NCBI RefSeq assembly: GCF_004786015.1
Contig: NZ_CP032096.1
Span: forward strand, 1,054,001-1,118,000
Direction of reading: 5' to 3'
Source: Hydrogenovibrio crunogenus
GTDB taxonomy: Bacteria > Pseudomonadota > Gammaproteobacteria > Thiomicrospirales > Thiomicrospiraceae
DNA: 64,000 nucleotides
A program made the translations under genes and the position numbers. This document shows, one piece after another, positions 9,544 to 17,737 of this stretch (its first letter is position 1; the number at the start of each line of letters is the position of its first letter). The notes beneath the pieces were generated by a model that was given only the letters and a program-made list of their open reading frames with translations, was not told the DNA's origin and searched no databases.

Positions 9544-9740
9544 TTAGGCCGGTATCCGGGCTTAAGAGCAATTTCCTGACGCCTTCTCAAGTTCTGGAAC
9601 TCAATGGCATGGAATCAGGTTTTCTCTATCACCGTTGCGGGGGCAGCACTGGAATGGACACGCAAATCAGTTTTATAACCTTTTGCGGTGGTCACCAAGT
9701 TTCCCGTTTAACATTACTTTCTAAAAGTAAAGGCACCTAA
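9544..9740 (-). ncRNA. Cobalamin (B12) riboswitch upstream of btuB
   Basis: Reading the minus strand from 9740 the conserved cobalamin aptamer parts appear in order: AGGTGCC, AACGGGAAACTTGGTG, CCAGTGCTGCCCCCGCAACGG, a variant B12 box GCCATTG, GAGAAGGCGTCAGG, and the 3' AGCCCGGATACCGGCC. These are the family's standard blocks with correct order and spacing over about 200 bases. It lies about 190 bases upstream of btuB, so it should repress btuB-btuF when cobalamin is plentiful. Confidence 0.95.
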
Positions 9741-9813
9741 AAAAAGGTATTATAATCGTTTTTAAATGAGAGGTTGCTGAATTAAATTCATTCGTTTATG
9801 AATTTAATTCATA

Positions 9814-10329
9814 TTAAATAAATAAGCTTTGCTGTTGGGGGGTTTGGGAAAAGTAAGTCGCGGCACCGGCATATTCAACCCCGTCGATCATATCTTCTTC
9901 AGTATATCCCAATAGTTCCATACTCATTTGGCAGATGGTAAATTTCACGCCCATTTCCAGGCAAAGATCACGAAAGTCTTCAAAACTGAGTTGGTTTTGT
10001 TTTTTGATCGTTTGTTTAAACATCCAGGTTGCTGCTGAAGTCATTCCTGGAAGAGACCAAACAATGTCAGGCAGGAATCGCCAGTTAATTTCCTGAAACC
10101 ATTCTGGACCGAAAGGACTCTTTAAGGGCATGCCGGGATTGCCGACCGGGGATACTTTGAGTTTTGAAGTATCTTTTAATAAACAGTTGATGCCATAAAA
10201 GGTAAAGAAAATTTCAGTTTCTTTTCCCATCGCTACGGCACTGCTGGCAAGAATCATGGATGGATAACTCCAGTCTAATGTGCCTTTCGATTGGATGATG
10301 CTAAAGTCGGCAGAGGAAGGAGAAGTCAT
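9814..10329 (-). CDS. DsrE/DsrF/DrsH-like family protein (DsrE2-like)
   Basis: A 171-residue soluble protein of the DsrE superfamily. The motif KFTICQMSMELLGYTEEDMIDGVEYAGAATYF, with a single conserved Cys followed by SMELLG, matches the DsrE2/peroxiredoxin-like group that carries sulfur on that Cys in sulfur-trafficking gene sets. The N-terminal SIIQSKGTLDWSYPSMILASSAVAMG and FFTFYG segments are also typical. It lies just downstream of a two-domain rhodanese cluster on the same strand, supporting a role in persulfide relay; a terminator-like palindrome separates the two. Confidence 0.85.
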   Translation of the reverse strand: MTSPSSADFSIIQSKGTLDWSYPSMILASSAVAMGKETEIFFTFYGINCLLKDTSKLKVSPVGNPGMPLKSPFGPEWFQEINWRFLPDIVWSLPGMTSAATWMFKQTIKKQNQLSFEDFRDLCLEMGVKFTICQMSMELLGYTEEDMIDGVEYAGAATYFSQTPQQQSLFI

Positions 10330-10370
10330 CTTCGGTTGTCCTTTTTTCTAAATTGACTGTCTATAGGATA

Positions 10371-10398
10371 AAAAGTGCCAGGCCTGGTTGTTTTTAAT
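10371..10398 (-). terminator. CCAGGCCTGG palindrome, terminator-like copy 1
   Basis: Palindrome at 10378-10387 with A and T rich flanks on both sides. It lies directly after the small membrane-protein gene on the minus strand and before the DsrE-like gene. Confidence 0.6.
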
Positions 10399-10606
10399 CA
10401 GGCTTATGGCGTTGACGTTGCAGAAGTTTTTGGGTAAAGCGATAAGAGAGCCACAAGGCAGGGGTTACGATACCAAAAGTAAACAGCATGGACGTCATTA
10501 CTTCAGGTGCTTCACTTCCTTGAAAGTGTGTTACGCCACCAACGACCACCGCCATTAAAAGTCCATTTCGTATTGCCCGTTTCAGAGGATGGGATTGAGT
10601 TGTCAT
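10394..10606 (-). CDS. Small inner-membrane protein next to rhodanese
   Basis: A 70-residue protein starting MTTQSHPLKRAIRN with two hydrophobic helices (GLLMAVVVGGVTHF and MLFTFGIVTPALWLSYRF) and a basic C-terminus. The ATG at 10604-10606 overlaps the rhodanese stop codon (ATGA), so translation is coupled; a longer in-frame version starting at 10651 would sit inside the rhodanese gene and is less likely. No family is recognised. Linkage to rhodanese and DsrE-like genes hints at sulfur metabolism, by context only. Confidence 0.65.
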   Translation of the reverse strand: MTTQSHPLKRAIRNGLLMAVVVGGVTHFQGSEAPEVMTSMLFTFGIVTPALWLSYRFTQKLLQRQRHKPD

Positions 10607-11472
10607 TGAATTGCTCCTGTCGTCAATGGTAAGGATTTGTCCTGACTCCATTCCTGAGTGGAACCATCATAAAGTCGCACTTGTTCAAACCCTAAGCTTT
10701 GCAACATCGGAAACAAACGCGCTGCCCGATGGGCGGTATTGCAGTATAAAATAATTTGCTGGTTTTTATCTGTTATGCCGACTTGCTCTAGAAAAGCTGT
10801 CAGTTGTTGTGCAGAACGTTGCTGGTATCCATTGCGAAAATCAACAGCCGCTTGCCACGGGAACAGTTGAGCACCAGGAATATGTCCAGTACGTTTTTCT
10901 TTAGAAGACCCTAAATATTCTTCTTTGGTTCGAGTGTCGAGTAAAGCGACCTGTTTATTTTGAATGGCCGCCATGACTTCTTGTTTGTTGGCTGTGAGTC
11001 GATCGGTCGATGAGGTTGAAGGTGTAGGATAGTTTGCAGGGGTGATTTTTGGCATTTTTTGAGTAACTGGATAACCTTTTAAAACCCATTGAACACTGCC
11101 GCCATCTAACAGAGCAACATTTTCGTGATTGAGCTTTTTAAGCTCCCAATACAGTCGGCTGGCGTCTAAATTCCCTTGGTTGTCATAAAGAATAACTTGG
11201 TCTTTGGGTGTAATCCCCAGTTGAGAGAGTACTTTGGCCATATAGTCCGGTCCACCACTCAATTGCAATCCGTTTTGTGGTTTGATGAGCCAAGCATAAT
11301 TCACCCAGATGGCATTGGGAAGATGGTATTTTTGAAATTGATCTCGACTGCTGAGATCAATCAGCTTGATGTTTTCCTGGTGTTCCTGAACCCAGTCAGC
11401 GGAAACGAAAACGGGTAGCTTTGCCCAAACAGAAGAGCTGAATAATAAACATAATAATGGTAATACACGCAT
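10603..11472 (-). CDS. Exported two-domain rhodanese (sulfurtransferase)
   Basis: A 289-residue protein with a signal peptide (MRVLPLLCLLFSSSVWA) and two rhodanese domains. The second has the active-site loop ILYCNTAHRAA with the persulfide-forming Cys; the first has ILYDNQGNLDASR with Asp in place of Cys, the normal inactive domain of tandem rhodaneses. Likely periplasmic thiosulfate or mercaptopyruvate sulfurtransferase. ATG at 11470-11472 chosen because it opens the signal peptide; a TTG four codons earlier is possible. No strong SD; it lies 19 bases after the DUF1841 stop codon. Confidence 0.9.
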   Translation of the reverse strand: MRVLPLLCLLFSSSVWAKLPVFVSADWVQEHQENIKLIDLSSRDQFQKYHLPNAIWVNYAWLIKPQNGLQLSGGPDYMAKVLSQLGITPKDQVILYDNQGNLDASRLYWELKKLNHENVALLDGGSVQWVLKGYPVTQKMPKITPANYPTPSTSSTDRLTANKQEVMAAIQNKQVALLDTRTKEEYLGSSKEKRTGHIPGAQLFPWQAAVDFRNGYQQRSAQQLTAFLEQVGITDKNQQIILYCNTAHRAARLFPMLQSLGFEQVRLYDGSTQEWSQDKSLPLTTGAIQ

Positions 11473-11491
11473 AAGGAGACCCAAATGTAAA

Positions 11492-11926
11492 TTAAGAAGG
11501 AGAGAGAAGGTTCTTCAAACAGGTCAAGTAAGCTTCTTCATCAGGCATTCCTTGCTGTTGTTGCGATTGCCACAGAGCTTCGCCTAAACAGTCCATCATG
11601 GCATGTTCTGTTTCATGTACATCACCAATCTGATTTCCCAGTTGTTGATAGAGGGCTTGAATGCCTGCCGGGCGATCCAATGCGACTTGTTCTTGTAAAC
11701 CAAGGTGCATCCCCATATGCAAAAAAGGGTTGGTTTCACCCAGCTCAGGCAAGTAATCATTTCCCAAATGCTTTTCATTTGTCAGCATCATGTGATATTC
11801 AGGATGCATTTCAATAACACGGGCGACCATGGTTTCCATCGCATCCATAGGTTGGTTTTGAGTTGCTTTTTGCCAGGTTTCAACATAAAACTGACGCATT
11901 TTGTCTCGTTCGGTAGTGTAAAACAT
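11492..11926 (-). CDS. DUF1841 family protein
   Basis: A 144-residue soluble protein matching DUF1841: MFYTTERDKMRQFYVETWQKA at the N-terminus, then HPEYHMML, and the His-rich PFLHMGMHLGLQEQV and DVHETEHAMMDCLGEALW segments. The several conserved His/Glu residues suggest metal binding, but no function is established. It is the first gene of a minus-strand run with the exported rhodanese, the small membrane protein and possibly the DsrE-like gene. Confidence 0.88.
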   Translation of the reverse strand: MFYTTERDKMRQFYVETWQKATQNQPMDAMETMVARVIEMHPEYHMMLTNEKHLGNDYLPELGETNPFLHMGMHLGLQEQVALDRPAGIQALYQQLGNQIGDVHETEHAMMDCLGEALWQSQQQQGMPDEEAYLTCLKNLLSPS

Positions 11927-12200
11927 AGTGTGTTTTTCGGTATTCTTGGAAGGTTGTAATTAAGTGATAGTTTAACGAAAACACGCCGGATTTGCGCAAA
12001 GTTTTTTGGATCTGGTATGCGTTTTAGCATGATTGGGTGTGAGAGAAAACCAGTGTAAAAGCGGCGTTCACAGTTATTGCACATTTAAATTGGCTTTAAA
12101 ATTTTATACTAAATACAATACACGGAGTAAAGTAAGCATTGACGTTAGTAATGTGTTATTGCGAGAAATTGTTTTCTGACGATATTTTTAAGGAAAAAAG

Positions 12201-12746
12201 ATGAGAATTAAGAACACATCCACACAGTTTGGTTGGGTCAGTATTGTGAATCATTGGGTAACGGCCGTTTTGTTTATCGGCATGATTGCATTGGGTATTT
12301 ATATGGGTTCTTTACCCAAAGGACCAGAAAGAAGTGATCTCTATGACCTGCATAAGTCAATAGGGGTGATTATTCTTGGATTGTTCTTCTTTAGACTCTT
12401 ATGGCTGAAACTGTCGCCGAATCCTGAAAGTTTGTCTTCAACACGCTTTGAACATATTTTAGCGCACAGTGTGAAAGGGCTGCTGTATTTAGGGTTGGTT
12501 CTGATGCCTTTATCGGGGTGGGTGATGTCCAGCTCCGGTGGGCATGACGTGGCCGTGTTTGATTGGTTTGTCTTGCCTGCGATTGTATCTGAAAATGAGG
12601 GCTTACATGAAGCGGCTGAAGAATTTCATGAAATTTTGGGTGAGTTGATTTTGCCTGCCATTATTGTGTTGCATATAGCGGGGGCCTTGAAACATCATTA
12701 TTTCTATAAAGACGCTACTTTAAACCGCATGGTTGGCAAAGAATAA
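12201..12746 (+). CDS. Cytochrome b561 family protein
   Basis: A 181-residue membrane protein with four predicted helices and the His ligands of the prokaryotic cytochrome b561 family (NHWVTAVLFIGMI; DLHKSIGVIIL; and near the end EEFHEILGELILPAIIVLHIAGALKHHYFYKD). It probably passes electrons between quinones and a periplasmic or membrane acceptor. A clear SD (AAGGA) precedes the ATG. It lies 45 bases upstream of baeS in the same direction and may be co-transcribed with it. Confidence 0.9.
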   Translation: MRIKNTSTQFGWVSIVNHWVTAVLFIGMIALGIYMGSLPKGPERSDLYDLHKSIGVIILGLFFFRLLWLKLSPNPESLSSTRFEHILAHSVKGLLYLGLVLMPLSGWVMSSSGGHDVAVFDWFVLPAIVSENEGLHEAAEEFHEILGELILPAIIVLHIAGALKHHYFYKDATLNRMVGKE

Positions 12747-12791
12747 TACGGCAAGAATCTTGGCTCATATGATAAAGAATTTGATTCGATT

Positions 12792-14210
12792 ATGACATTA
12801 CGCTTAAAACTGATCTTAGTATTGCTTGGCTTTGGGTTTTTGATGCTTGAAGCCATGATGTGGAGCAATCAATACTTGCTGCATAACACCATGGTTAAGT
12901 ATGTGGATAAGCGAGATCAGCTTCGTCTAGAGCGTTTGAAAAATAACATTGAAGTCTACATGGATGAAAAAGGGGTGTTTGATACAAATGACCTGGATTT
13001 AGACGTGTGGCAACGCTTGTTGACAGCCTCTCATCGTGTTGATTTAACGCATACCTATATTCCGATGGATATTCTCTTAGAACGAGAGTACCCTAAAATG
13101 CTACAAATTCATCCTGATGAGTTTGAGAGTCGTGTCAGTCTCATCAGCAAAGAAGGTCAGGTGATTATTGGGCCAGAGCCAACTAAAAATGGCATGGAAG
13201 AATCCATTATTGTCGATCGTGAAGAAGTCGGGCAGCTGGGGTACAACCATCGCGATGAGCTGACGGAAAAGACCGATATTGAGTTTACAGAAGATCAGTC
13301 GATGGTTTTCACTTGGGGAGCGGTTTTGATGACAGGGGTGGCGCTGTTGCTCTTGTTGCCTTTCGCCAGTCACTTTTTATCTCCAATACGAAAACTGACA
13401 TTAGGGATGCGAAAGTTATCTCAAGGTCAGTTTGCAACACGCTTGCAGCATGACCGAAAAGATGAGTTCGGGCAGCTGCAACAAGACTTCAATTATCTTG
13501 CCGCCAGTCTGGAAAAAAGTCAGCAAAGTAGAAATCAGTGGATTGCCGATATTTCTCATGAATTACGGACACCGTTGACGATTTTACAGGGCAGTTTAGA
13601 GGCTATTAAAGATGGTATTCGTCCTGCTAATGAAACAAATTTGCAGCAAATTCATGAAGAAGTTTTATGGCTCAATCGGTTGGTGGATGATTTATACCAG
13701 GTCACCTTGAATGATATTGGGGGATTGAACTATAAAATGAACCCTGTTGATTTTAAACGTGTTGTGACGAGCTCAGTGGCGATGGTAGACGATGCAGCTC
13801 AAGAAAAAGGGTTGCGGTTGTCGGTGCACTTTTCTGAAGATACCTTCAAATTAAATGGTGATGAATCGCGTTTGCAGCAACTGGTCACCAACTTGCTATG
13901 GAATAGTATTGCTTATACAGATGCCGTGACGGCTTCAGGAGAACAGGGACAAGTTATAATCTCGTTAAGTCGTACTTCAAGTCATGTCATTTTTAGCATT
14001 GAAGATTCTGCGCCTTCCGTTAATGAAGATGAAATTCCATATTTATTTGAGAGATTGTATCGCACAGAAGGGTCTCGAAACCGACGGCATGGCGGTGCTG
14101 GCCTTGGGTTGGCAATTGTACAGCAGATTGTGGAAGCTCACATGGGCAAGGTTTCTGTGGCTCCGTCTGAATTGGGTGGCATAAAAGTTTCAGTAAAGTT
14201 ACCGGTTTAA
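12792..14210 (+). CDS. baeS: BaeS-like envelope sensor histidine kinase
   Basis: A 472-residue kinase: N-terminal membrane helix, periplasmic sensor region (about residues 28-168), second helix (about 175-193), HAMP, the phospho-acceptor ISHELRTPLTILQGSLEAIKDG with His256, and the ATPase domain with N box (LVTNLLWNSIAYTD) and GAGLGLAI. The HisKA region and the DSAPSVNEDEIPYLFERLYRTEGSRNRR stretch are strikingly BaeS-like, so an envelope-stress input is likely. The response regulator follows after 11 bases. Confidence 0.9.
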   Translation: MTLRLKLILVLLGFGFLMLEAMMWSNQYLLHNTMVKYVDKRDQLRLERLKNNIEVYMDEKGVFDTNDLDLDVWQRLLTASHRVDLTHTYIPMDILLEREYPKMLQIHPDEFESRVSLISKEGQVIIGPEPTKNGMEESIIVDREEVGQLGYNHRDELTEKTDIEFTEDQSMVFTWGAVLMTGVALLLLLPFASHFLSPIRKLTLGMRKLSQGQFATRLQHDRKDEFGQLQQDFNYLAASLEKSQQSRNQWIADISHELRTPLTILQGSLEAIKDGIRPANETNLQQIHEEVLWLNRLVDDLYQVTLNDIGGLNYKMNPVDFKRVVTSSVAMVDDAAQEKGLRLSVHFSEDTFKLNGDESRLQQLVTNLLWNSIAYTDAVTASGEQGQVIISLSRTSSHVIFSIEDSAPSVNEDEIPYLFERLYRTEGSRNRRHGGAGLGLAIVQQIVEAHMGKVSVAPSELGGIKVSVKLPV

Positions 14211-14221
14211 AAGGAATTTCG

Positions 14222-14896
14222 ATGAGTAATGAAACCATCTTAATTGTGGAAGATGAAATTAAAATTGCCAATATTGTTCAAGAGTACCTACAAGACAGTG
14301 GTTTTAAAACGGTGTGTATTGATAATGGGTCAGACGTATTGGACTGGGTTCAGCAGCATCCTGTTGACTTGATTTTATTAGATATTATGTTGCCGGGAAA
14401 AGATGGACTGCAAGTTTGTAAAGAAGTCCGAGCCATTAGCCAGGTACCGATTATCATGTTAACGGCTAAAGTAGAAGAAATTGATCGGATTTTAGGCCTG
14501 GAATTAGGTGCAGATGATTATATCTGTAAGCCGTTTAGTCCTCGTGAATTGGTTGCACGCGTTAAGGCCTTGCTTCGACGAAGTTCTTTACGCCAGGAAG
14601 ATCATGAAGATTGGCATATGGATGAAGAACGTTATCAGGTTCGTTACCATGGAAAAACGGTTAATTTATCTATGGTTGAATTTGCGATCTTAAAGTTATT
14701 GAGCGCTAGCCCCGGGCGTATTTATTCCAGAAGTCAGTTGATTGGAAGTATTTATCCAGACAATCGAGTGGTTTCTGATCGCACGGTAGACAGTCATATT
14801 AAAAAGCTACGACATAAGCTGGCAGACGAATTGACTTCAAAAGAATTGATTTACTCAGTTTATGGCGTCGGTTATAAGTTTGAGTTTCACGCTTAA
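14222..14896 (+). CDS. baeR: BaeR-like OmpR-family response regulator
   Basis: A 224-residue regulator with a receiver domain (acidic EDE at the N-terminus, phospho-acceptor Asp54 in LLDIMLPG, Thr in MLTAK, Lys in CKPFSPRELVARVKALLRR) and a C-terminal winged helix (VVSDRTVDSHIKKLRHKLADE). The DNA-recognition part resembles BaeR. SD AAGGAATTTCG precedes the ATG. It is paired with the BaeS-like kinase just upstream. Targets cannot be read from this window. Confidence 0.92.
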   Translation: MSNETILIVEDEIKIANIVQEYLQDSGFKTVCIDNGSDVLDWVQQHPVDLILLDIMLPGKDGLQVCKEVRAISQVPIIMLTAKVEEIDRILGLELGADDYICKPFSPRELVARVKALLRRSSLRQEDHEDWHMDEERYQVRYHGKTVNLSMVEFAILKLLSASPGRIYSRSQLIGSIYPDNRVVSDRTVDSHIKKLRHKLADELTSKELIYSVYGVGYKFEFHA

Positions 14897-14993
14897 TGCT
14901 TAGAAGTATTGAAAAAAGGCGCTTTTTTTAAAAATTACGTAAAAAAACTATTGTTTTTTTGTATCGAATCTTTTAGTATTACCTCATCTTAAT

Positions 14994-15072
14994 TTGATAA
15001 AGCTAAATTCGTCGCGAGGCGAAGACAGAAAGCCACGGATCTCTCTGAGATGGCCGGGTTACCTTTTTAACG
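14994..15072 (+). ncRNA. Cyclic-di-GMP-I (GEMM-I) riboswitch, copy 1
   Basis: The core blocks of the class I c-di-GMP aptamer are present: GCTAAATTCGTC, a GCGA tetraloop, GGCGAAGACAGAAAGCCACGG, a short P3 stem, and GATGGCCGGGTTACC. The GNRA loop and the AGCCACGG/GGCCGGGTTACC pairing blocks fit the consensus. Ten bases further on, a perfect TTAAGTG-GAAA-CACTTAA hairpin (15083-15100) may be part of the expression platform. The next ORF is the 48-residue peptide at 15173. Confidence 0.92.
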
Positions 15073-15172
15073 ACACATTTATTTAAGTGGAAACACTTAA
15101 GAACCTATCGTTATATGTTCTGTTTAGATCCTTTCTATGTGATTGGATTTCATTTAGCCTTTTAAAAAATTA

Positions 15173-15319
15173 ATGACATGGCAGTTATGCATCAAGCCGT
15201 TTATCGCTTTTTTCATTTTGCTGATGTTGTGTTGTTTTTTAACTGCATTATCTATTGATGATTTATCAAGTTATAACCTTGTTCAGAGTGCAACTAATTT
15301 TCCTCTTTCCCATTTCTGA
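15173..15319 (+). CDS. Tiny membrane peptide downstream of c-di-GMP riboswitch 1
   Basis: A 48-codon ORF starting MTWQLCIKPFIAFFILLMLC, with one hydrophobic helix (about residues 7-26) and a polar tail ending LSHF. It lies about 100 bases after the riboswitch and is closed by a strong terminator at 15352, so it forms a complete riboswitch-ORF-terminator unit. There is no clear Shine-Dalgarno and no known relative, so coding status is uncertain. Confidence 0.4.
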   Translation: MTWQLCIKPFIAFFILLMLCCFLTALSIDDLSSYNLVQSATNFPLSHF

Positions 15320-15351
15320 CGTGGGAATACCACACTAGGGGGAAAATTTTT

Positions 15352-15378
15352 GGGGGGCTTTTTTGCCCCCATTTTTTT
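15352..15378 (+). terminator. Rho-independent terminator after riboswitch-1 unit
   Basis: Stem GGGGGC/GCCCCC with a T6 loop, followed by ATTTTTTT. It ends the riboswitch 1 transcript before prfC. Confidence 0.85.
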
Positions 15379-15483
15379 CTTTGATCTGACCCGTTTGATT
15401 CGCATTTCCTTCTCTAAAGGATTCCTTTAGGAATCGCTCTTAATATCAGGTATAATTCTGCCCAAAAGTATTTAACGTTCTCA

Positions 15484-15510
15484 TAAAAACGACCAGGCCT
15501 GGCTGTTTTT
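15484..15510 (+). terminator. CCAGGCCTGG palindrome, copy 2
   Basis: Palindrome at 15493-15502 with AAAAAC before and CTGTTTTTT after it, 55 bases upstream of prfC. It would stop read-through from upstream; prfC must then have its promoter between here and 15558, or read-through is partial. Confidence 0.6.
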
Positions 15511-15557
15511 TGTTATTCAAATACACCTCAAGCCCAATTAAGTAGATAAATCGATTT

Positions 15558-17132
15558 ATGTCACTGCAATTAGAAACAAATAAAAGGCGTACTTTTGCCA
15601 TCATTTCCCACCCGGACGCCGGGAAAACCACGGTCACTGAAAAACTATTGTTATACGGTGGCGCCATCCAGATGGCTGGGGCGGTAAAAAGTCGTAAAAC
15701 AGATCGTTCGGCTACATCCGATTGGATGAAGATGGAGCAAGAAAGAGGTATTTCTGTTGCGTCCTCCGTGATGCAGTTCCCTTATAAAGATGTCATGATC
15801 AATCTTTTGGATACCCCTGGGCATGAAGACTTTTCGGAAGATACTTATCGTACTCTGACGGCTGTGGATTCCGCTTTAATGGTGATTGATGTGGCTAAAG
15901 GGGTTGAAGATCGAACCATTAAATTAATGGAAGTATGCCGCCTAAGAGACACGCCTATCTTAACGTTTATCAACAAGCTGGACCGTGAAGGAAAGGAGCC
16001 GATAGAGCTGTTGGATGAAGTGGAAGAGGTATTGAAAATCAATTGTGCCCCGATGACTTGGCCAATTGGTATGGGAAAACGTTTTAAAGGGATCTATCAT
16101 CTTTATAATGATACCGTACGTCTTTTTGAATCGGCTGATGGGTTGAATGCCTCGGAAGGGGAGTTGATTCATGGGTTGGATAATCCTGAGCTAGATGAAA
16201 AGTTAGGCAGTCTTGCAGAAGAATTACGAGATGAAATTGAACTGGTCAGAGGGGCCAGCCATGAATTCGAGTTGGATGCTTTTCTAAAAGGGAAAATGAC
16301 CCCTGTATTTTTTGGATCAGCCGTGAATAATTTCGGTTTGCAAGAGTTATTAGATGGCTTTGCAAAATATGCACCTGCGCCAGAAGGGCGTGAAGCCAGC
16401 ACGCGATTTGTTAAATCTGATGAAGAAAAATTAACCGGTTTTATTTTTAAAATCCAAGCCAACATGGACCCTAAGCATCGTGATCGCGTGGCATTTATGC
16501 GAATCGTGTCTGGTAAGTATGAAAAGGGCATGAGTTTAAAGCATGTCAGGATTGGTAAAGACGTTAAAATTGCGAAAGCAATTACATTTTTAGCAAATAA
16601 GCGCGATCAAGCAGAATTGGCCTATCCAGGTGATATTATCGGGTTGCATAACCATGGCACGATTAAAATCGGGGATACTTTCACACAAGGTGAAGACCTG
16701 AAATTTACAGGGATTCCAAACTTTGCGCCAGAATTGTTCAGGCGGGCACAGCTGAAAGATCCAATGAAAATGAAAGCATTGCAAAAAGGATTAACGCAAC
16801 TGTCAGAAGAAGGGGCAACGCAATTATTTCGTCCAATTATTAATAATGATTTGATTTTGGGTGCGGTTGGGATTCTGCAATTTGAAGTGGTGGCCCAGCG
16901 ACTAAAAGATGAGTACAACGTGACTTGTTTATTCGAACCGGTTAATGTTTCAACGGCACGTTGGGTCATTGGTGATAAAACTGAGATCGACAAGTTCTTG
17001 GCGAAAGTTAAAGAGAACGTGGCTTATGATGCTGCTGGAGAGTTGGTTTATATTGCCCCTACTCGTGTTAATTTAACACTGATTGAAGAGCGTTGGCCTG
17101 AGCTTCAGTTTGTTGCCACACGCGAACACTGA
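15558..17132 (+). CDS. prfC: Peptide chain release factor 3
   Basis: RF3 is the GTPase that releases RF1 and RF2 from the ribosome after termination. The 524-residue protein has the G1 motif SHPDAGKTT, switch [22 protein letters not shown], and the RF3-specific C-terminal domains. Length matches the family (about 525-530). An isolated gene, closed by a strong terminator. A long stretch containing a c-di-GMP riboswitch lies upstream, but a terminator and a palindrome separate that unit from prfC. Confidence 0.97.
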   Translation: MSLQLETNKRRTFAIISHPDAGKTTVTEKLLLYGGAIQMAGAVKSRKTDRSATSDWMKMEQERGISVASSVMQFPYKDVMINLLDTPGHEDFSEDTYRTLTAVDSALMVIDVAKGVEDRTIKLMEVCRLRDTPILTFINKLDREGKEPIELLDEVEEVLKINCAPMTWPIGMGKRFKGIYHLYNDTVRLFESADGLNASEGELIHGLDNPELDEKLGSLAEELRDEIELVRGASHEFELDAFLKGKMTPVFFGSAVNNFGLQELLDGFAKYAPAPEGREASTRFVKSDEEKLTGFIFKIQANMDPKHRDRVAFMRIVSGKYEKGMSLKHVRIGKDVKIAKAITFLANKRDQAELAYPGDIIGLHNHGTIKIGDTFTQGEDLKFTGIPNFAPELFRRAQLKDPMKMKALQKGLTQLSEEGATQLFRPIINNDLILGAVGILQFEVVAQRLKDEYNVTCLFEPVNVSTARWVIGDKTEIDKFLAKVKENVAYDAAGELVYIAPTRVNLTLIEERWPELQFVATREH

Positions 17133-17153
17133 TTAAATTATCCTATCTCATAT

Positions 17154-17190
17154 AAATTCATGCCAATCACCGATTGGCATGAATTTTTCT
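17154..17190 (+). terminator. prfC terminator
   Basis: Perfect 15-bp stem (17154-17168 with 17172-17186) with a 3-base loop, followed by TTTCTTCTT. Located 20 bases after the prfC stop. Confidence 0.85.
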
Positions 17191-17404
17191 TCTTAAAAAT
17201 TTCATTCGATCATGTTTCAAAATTTGAATAAAGCGTGAAGACAAATCACTTTTATTTTAAATTTTATCGCTAAGCATTTGATTAAATGTTAAAAATTTTG
17301 ATTCTTTTAAAAAATATGTTATTGTTTAATAGTTAATTTTTCGTAAGATTAATAAGTTAACCTGATTTAAGTTCAGGTTTCATTAATATCAATCACCTTA
17401 TTAA

Positions 17405-17490
17405 TGTAGATTTGCCAAACTTACTGTGAAGTAAGGACGGAAAGCCACGGGTCTTTGTCATCAAATAAAGATAGCCGGGTTGCGTAGAGG
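17405..17490 (+). ncRNA. Cyclic-di-GMP-I (GEMM-I) riboswitch, copy 2
   Basis: An excellent match to the class I c-di-GMP aptamer: GCCAAACTTACT, GTGA loop, AGTAAGGACGG, AAAGCCACGGGTCTTT, then AAAGATAGCCGGGTTGC. It lies about 90 bases upstream of a 46-codon membrane-protein ORF (17582) and after the prfC terminator. A hairpin AACCTGA/TCAGGTT (17359-17379) precedes it. About 450 bases between prfC and the small ORF hold only the terminator, this RNA and its promoter region. Confidence 0.95.
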
Positions 17491-17581
17491 AAGTGACAGA
17501 ATCAAAACCATACATTTTCTGCCCCGTTTAAGGACAAATGGAGTTAATAGTTAGGTCAAAAGAAAGGTAATATAGATTGTT

Positions 17582-17722
17582 ATGAAGCTTAAAAGAAGAG
17601 AAAATATTTTTCGAACGCAAAAGAAATCTCACTTTAAAACGATTACTTTCTTTGTCGTCGCGATGATGGTACTTGTTTCTTATGTCTATTCAGTTGATCC
17701 GACTGTTATCGACATGCTGTAA
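17582..17722 (+). CDS. Tiny membrane protein downstream of c-di-GMP riboswitch 2
   Basis: A 46-codon ORF beginning MKLKRRENIFRTQKKSHF and ending SVDPTVIDML. A strongly basic N-terminus precedes one hydrophobic helix (ITFFVVAMMVLVSYVY), the layout of a small single-pass membrane protein. The riboswitch directly upstream implies that c-di-GMP controls its expression. An AAAGG lies 14-17 bases before the ATG, a distant SD. It ends 15 bases before the convergent mgtE gene. No family is recognised. Confidence 0.6.
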   Translation: MKLKRRENIFRTQKKSHFKTITFFVVAMMVLVSYVYSVDPTVIDML

Positions 17723-17737
17723 TAATAGGATATGATC

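Noticed and set aside
9525-9740. 71-codon plus-strand ORF
   Set aside because: It runs antisense through the cobalamin riboswitch, whose conserved blocks fully explain the sequence.
11788-12084. Longer minus-strand frame over the start of the DUF1841 gene
   Set aside because: Different frame from DUF1841 and no family pattern; the region before 11926 is a promoter gap.
14911-14930. AAAAAAGGCGCTTTTTTT as baeR terminator
   Set aside because: The stem is almost all A-T with a three-base loop; too weak to support.
14994-15557. prfC as direct target of c-di-GMP riboswitch 1
   Set aside because: A strong terminator (15352) and a palindrome (15493) intervene, and a small ORF lies closer.
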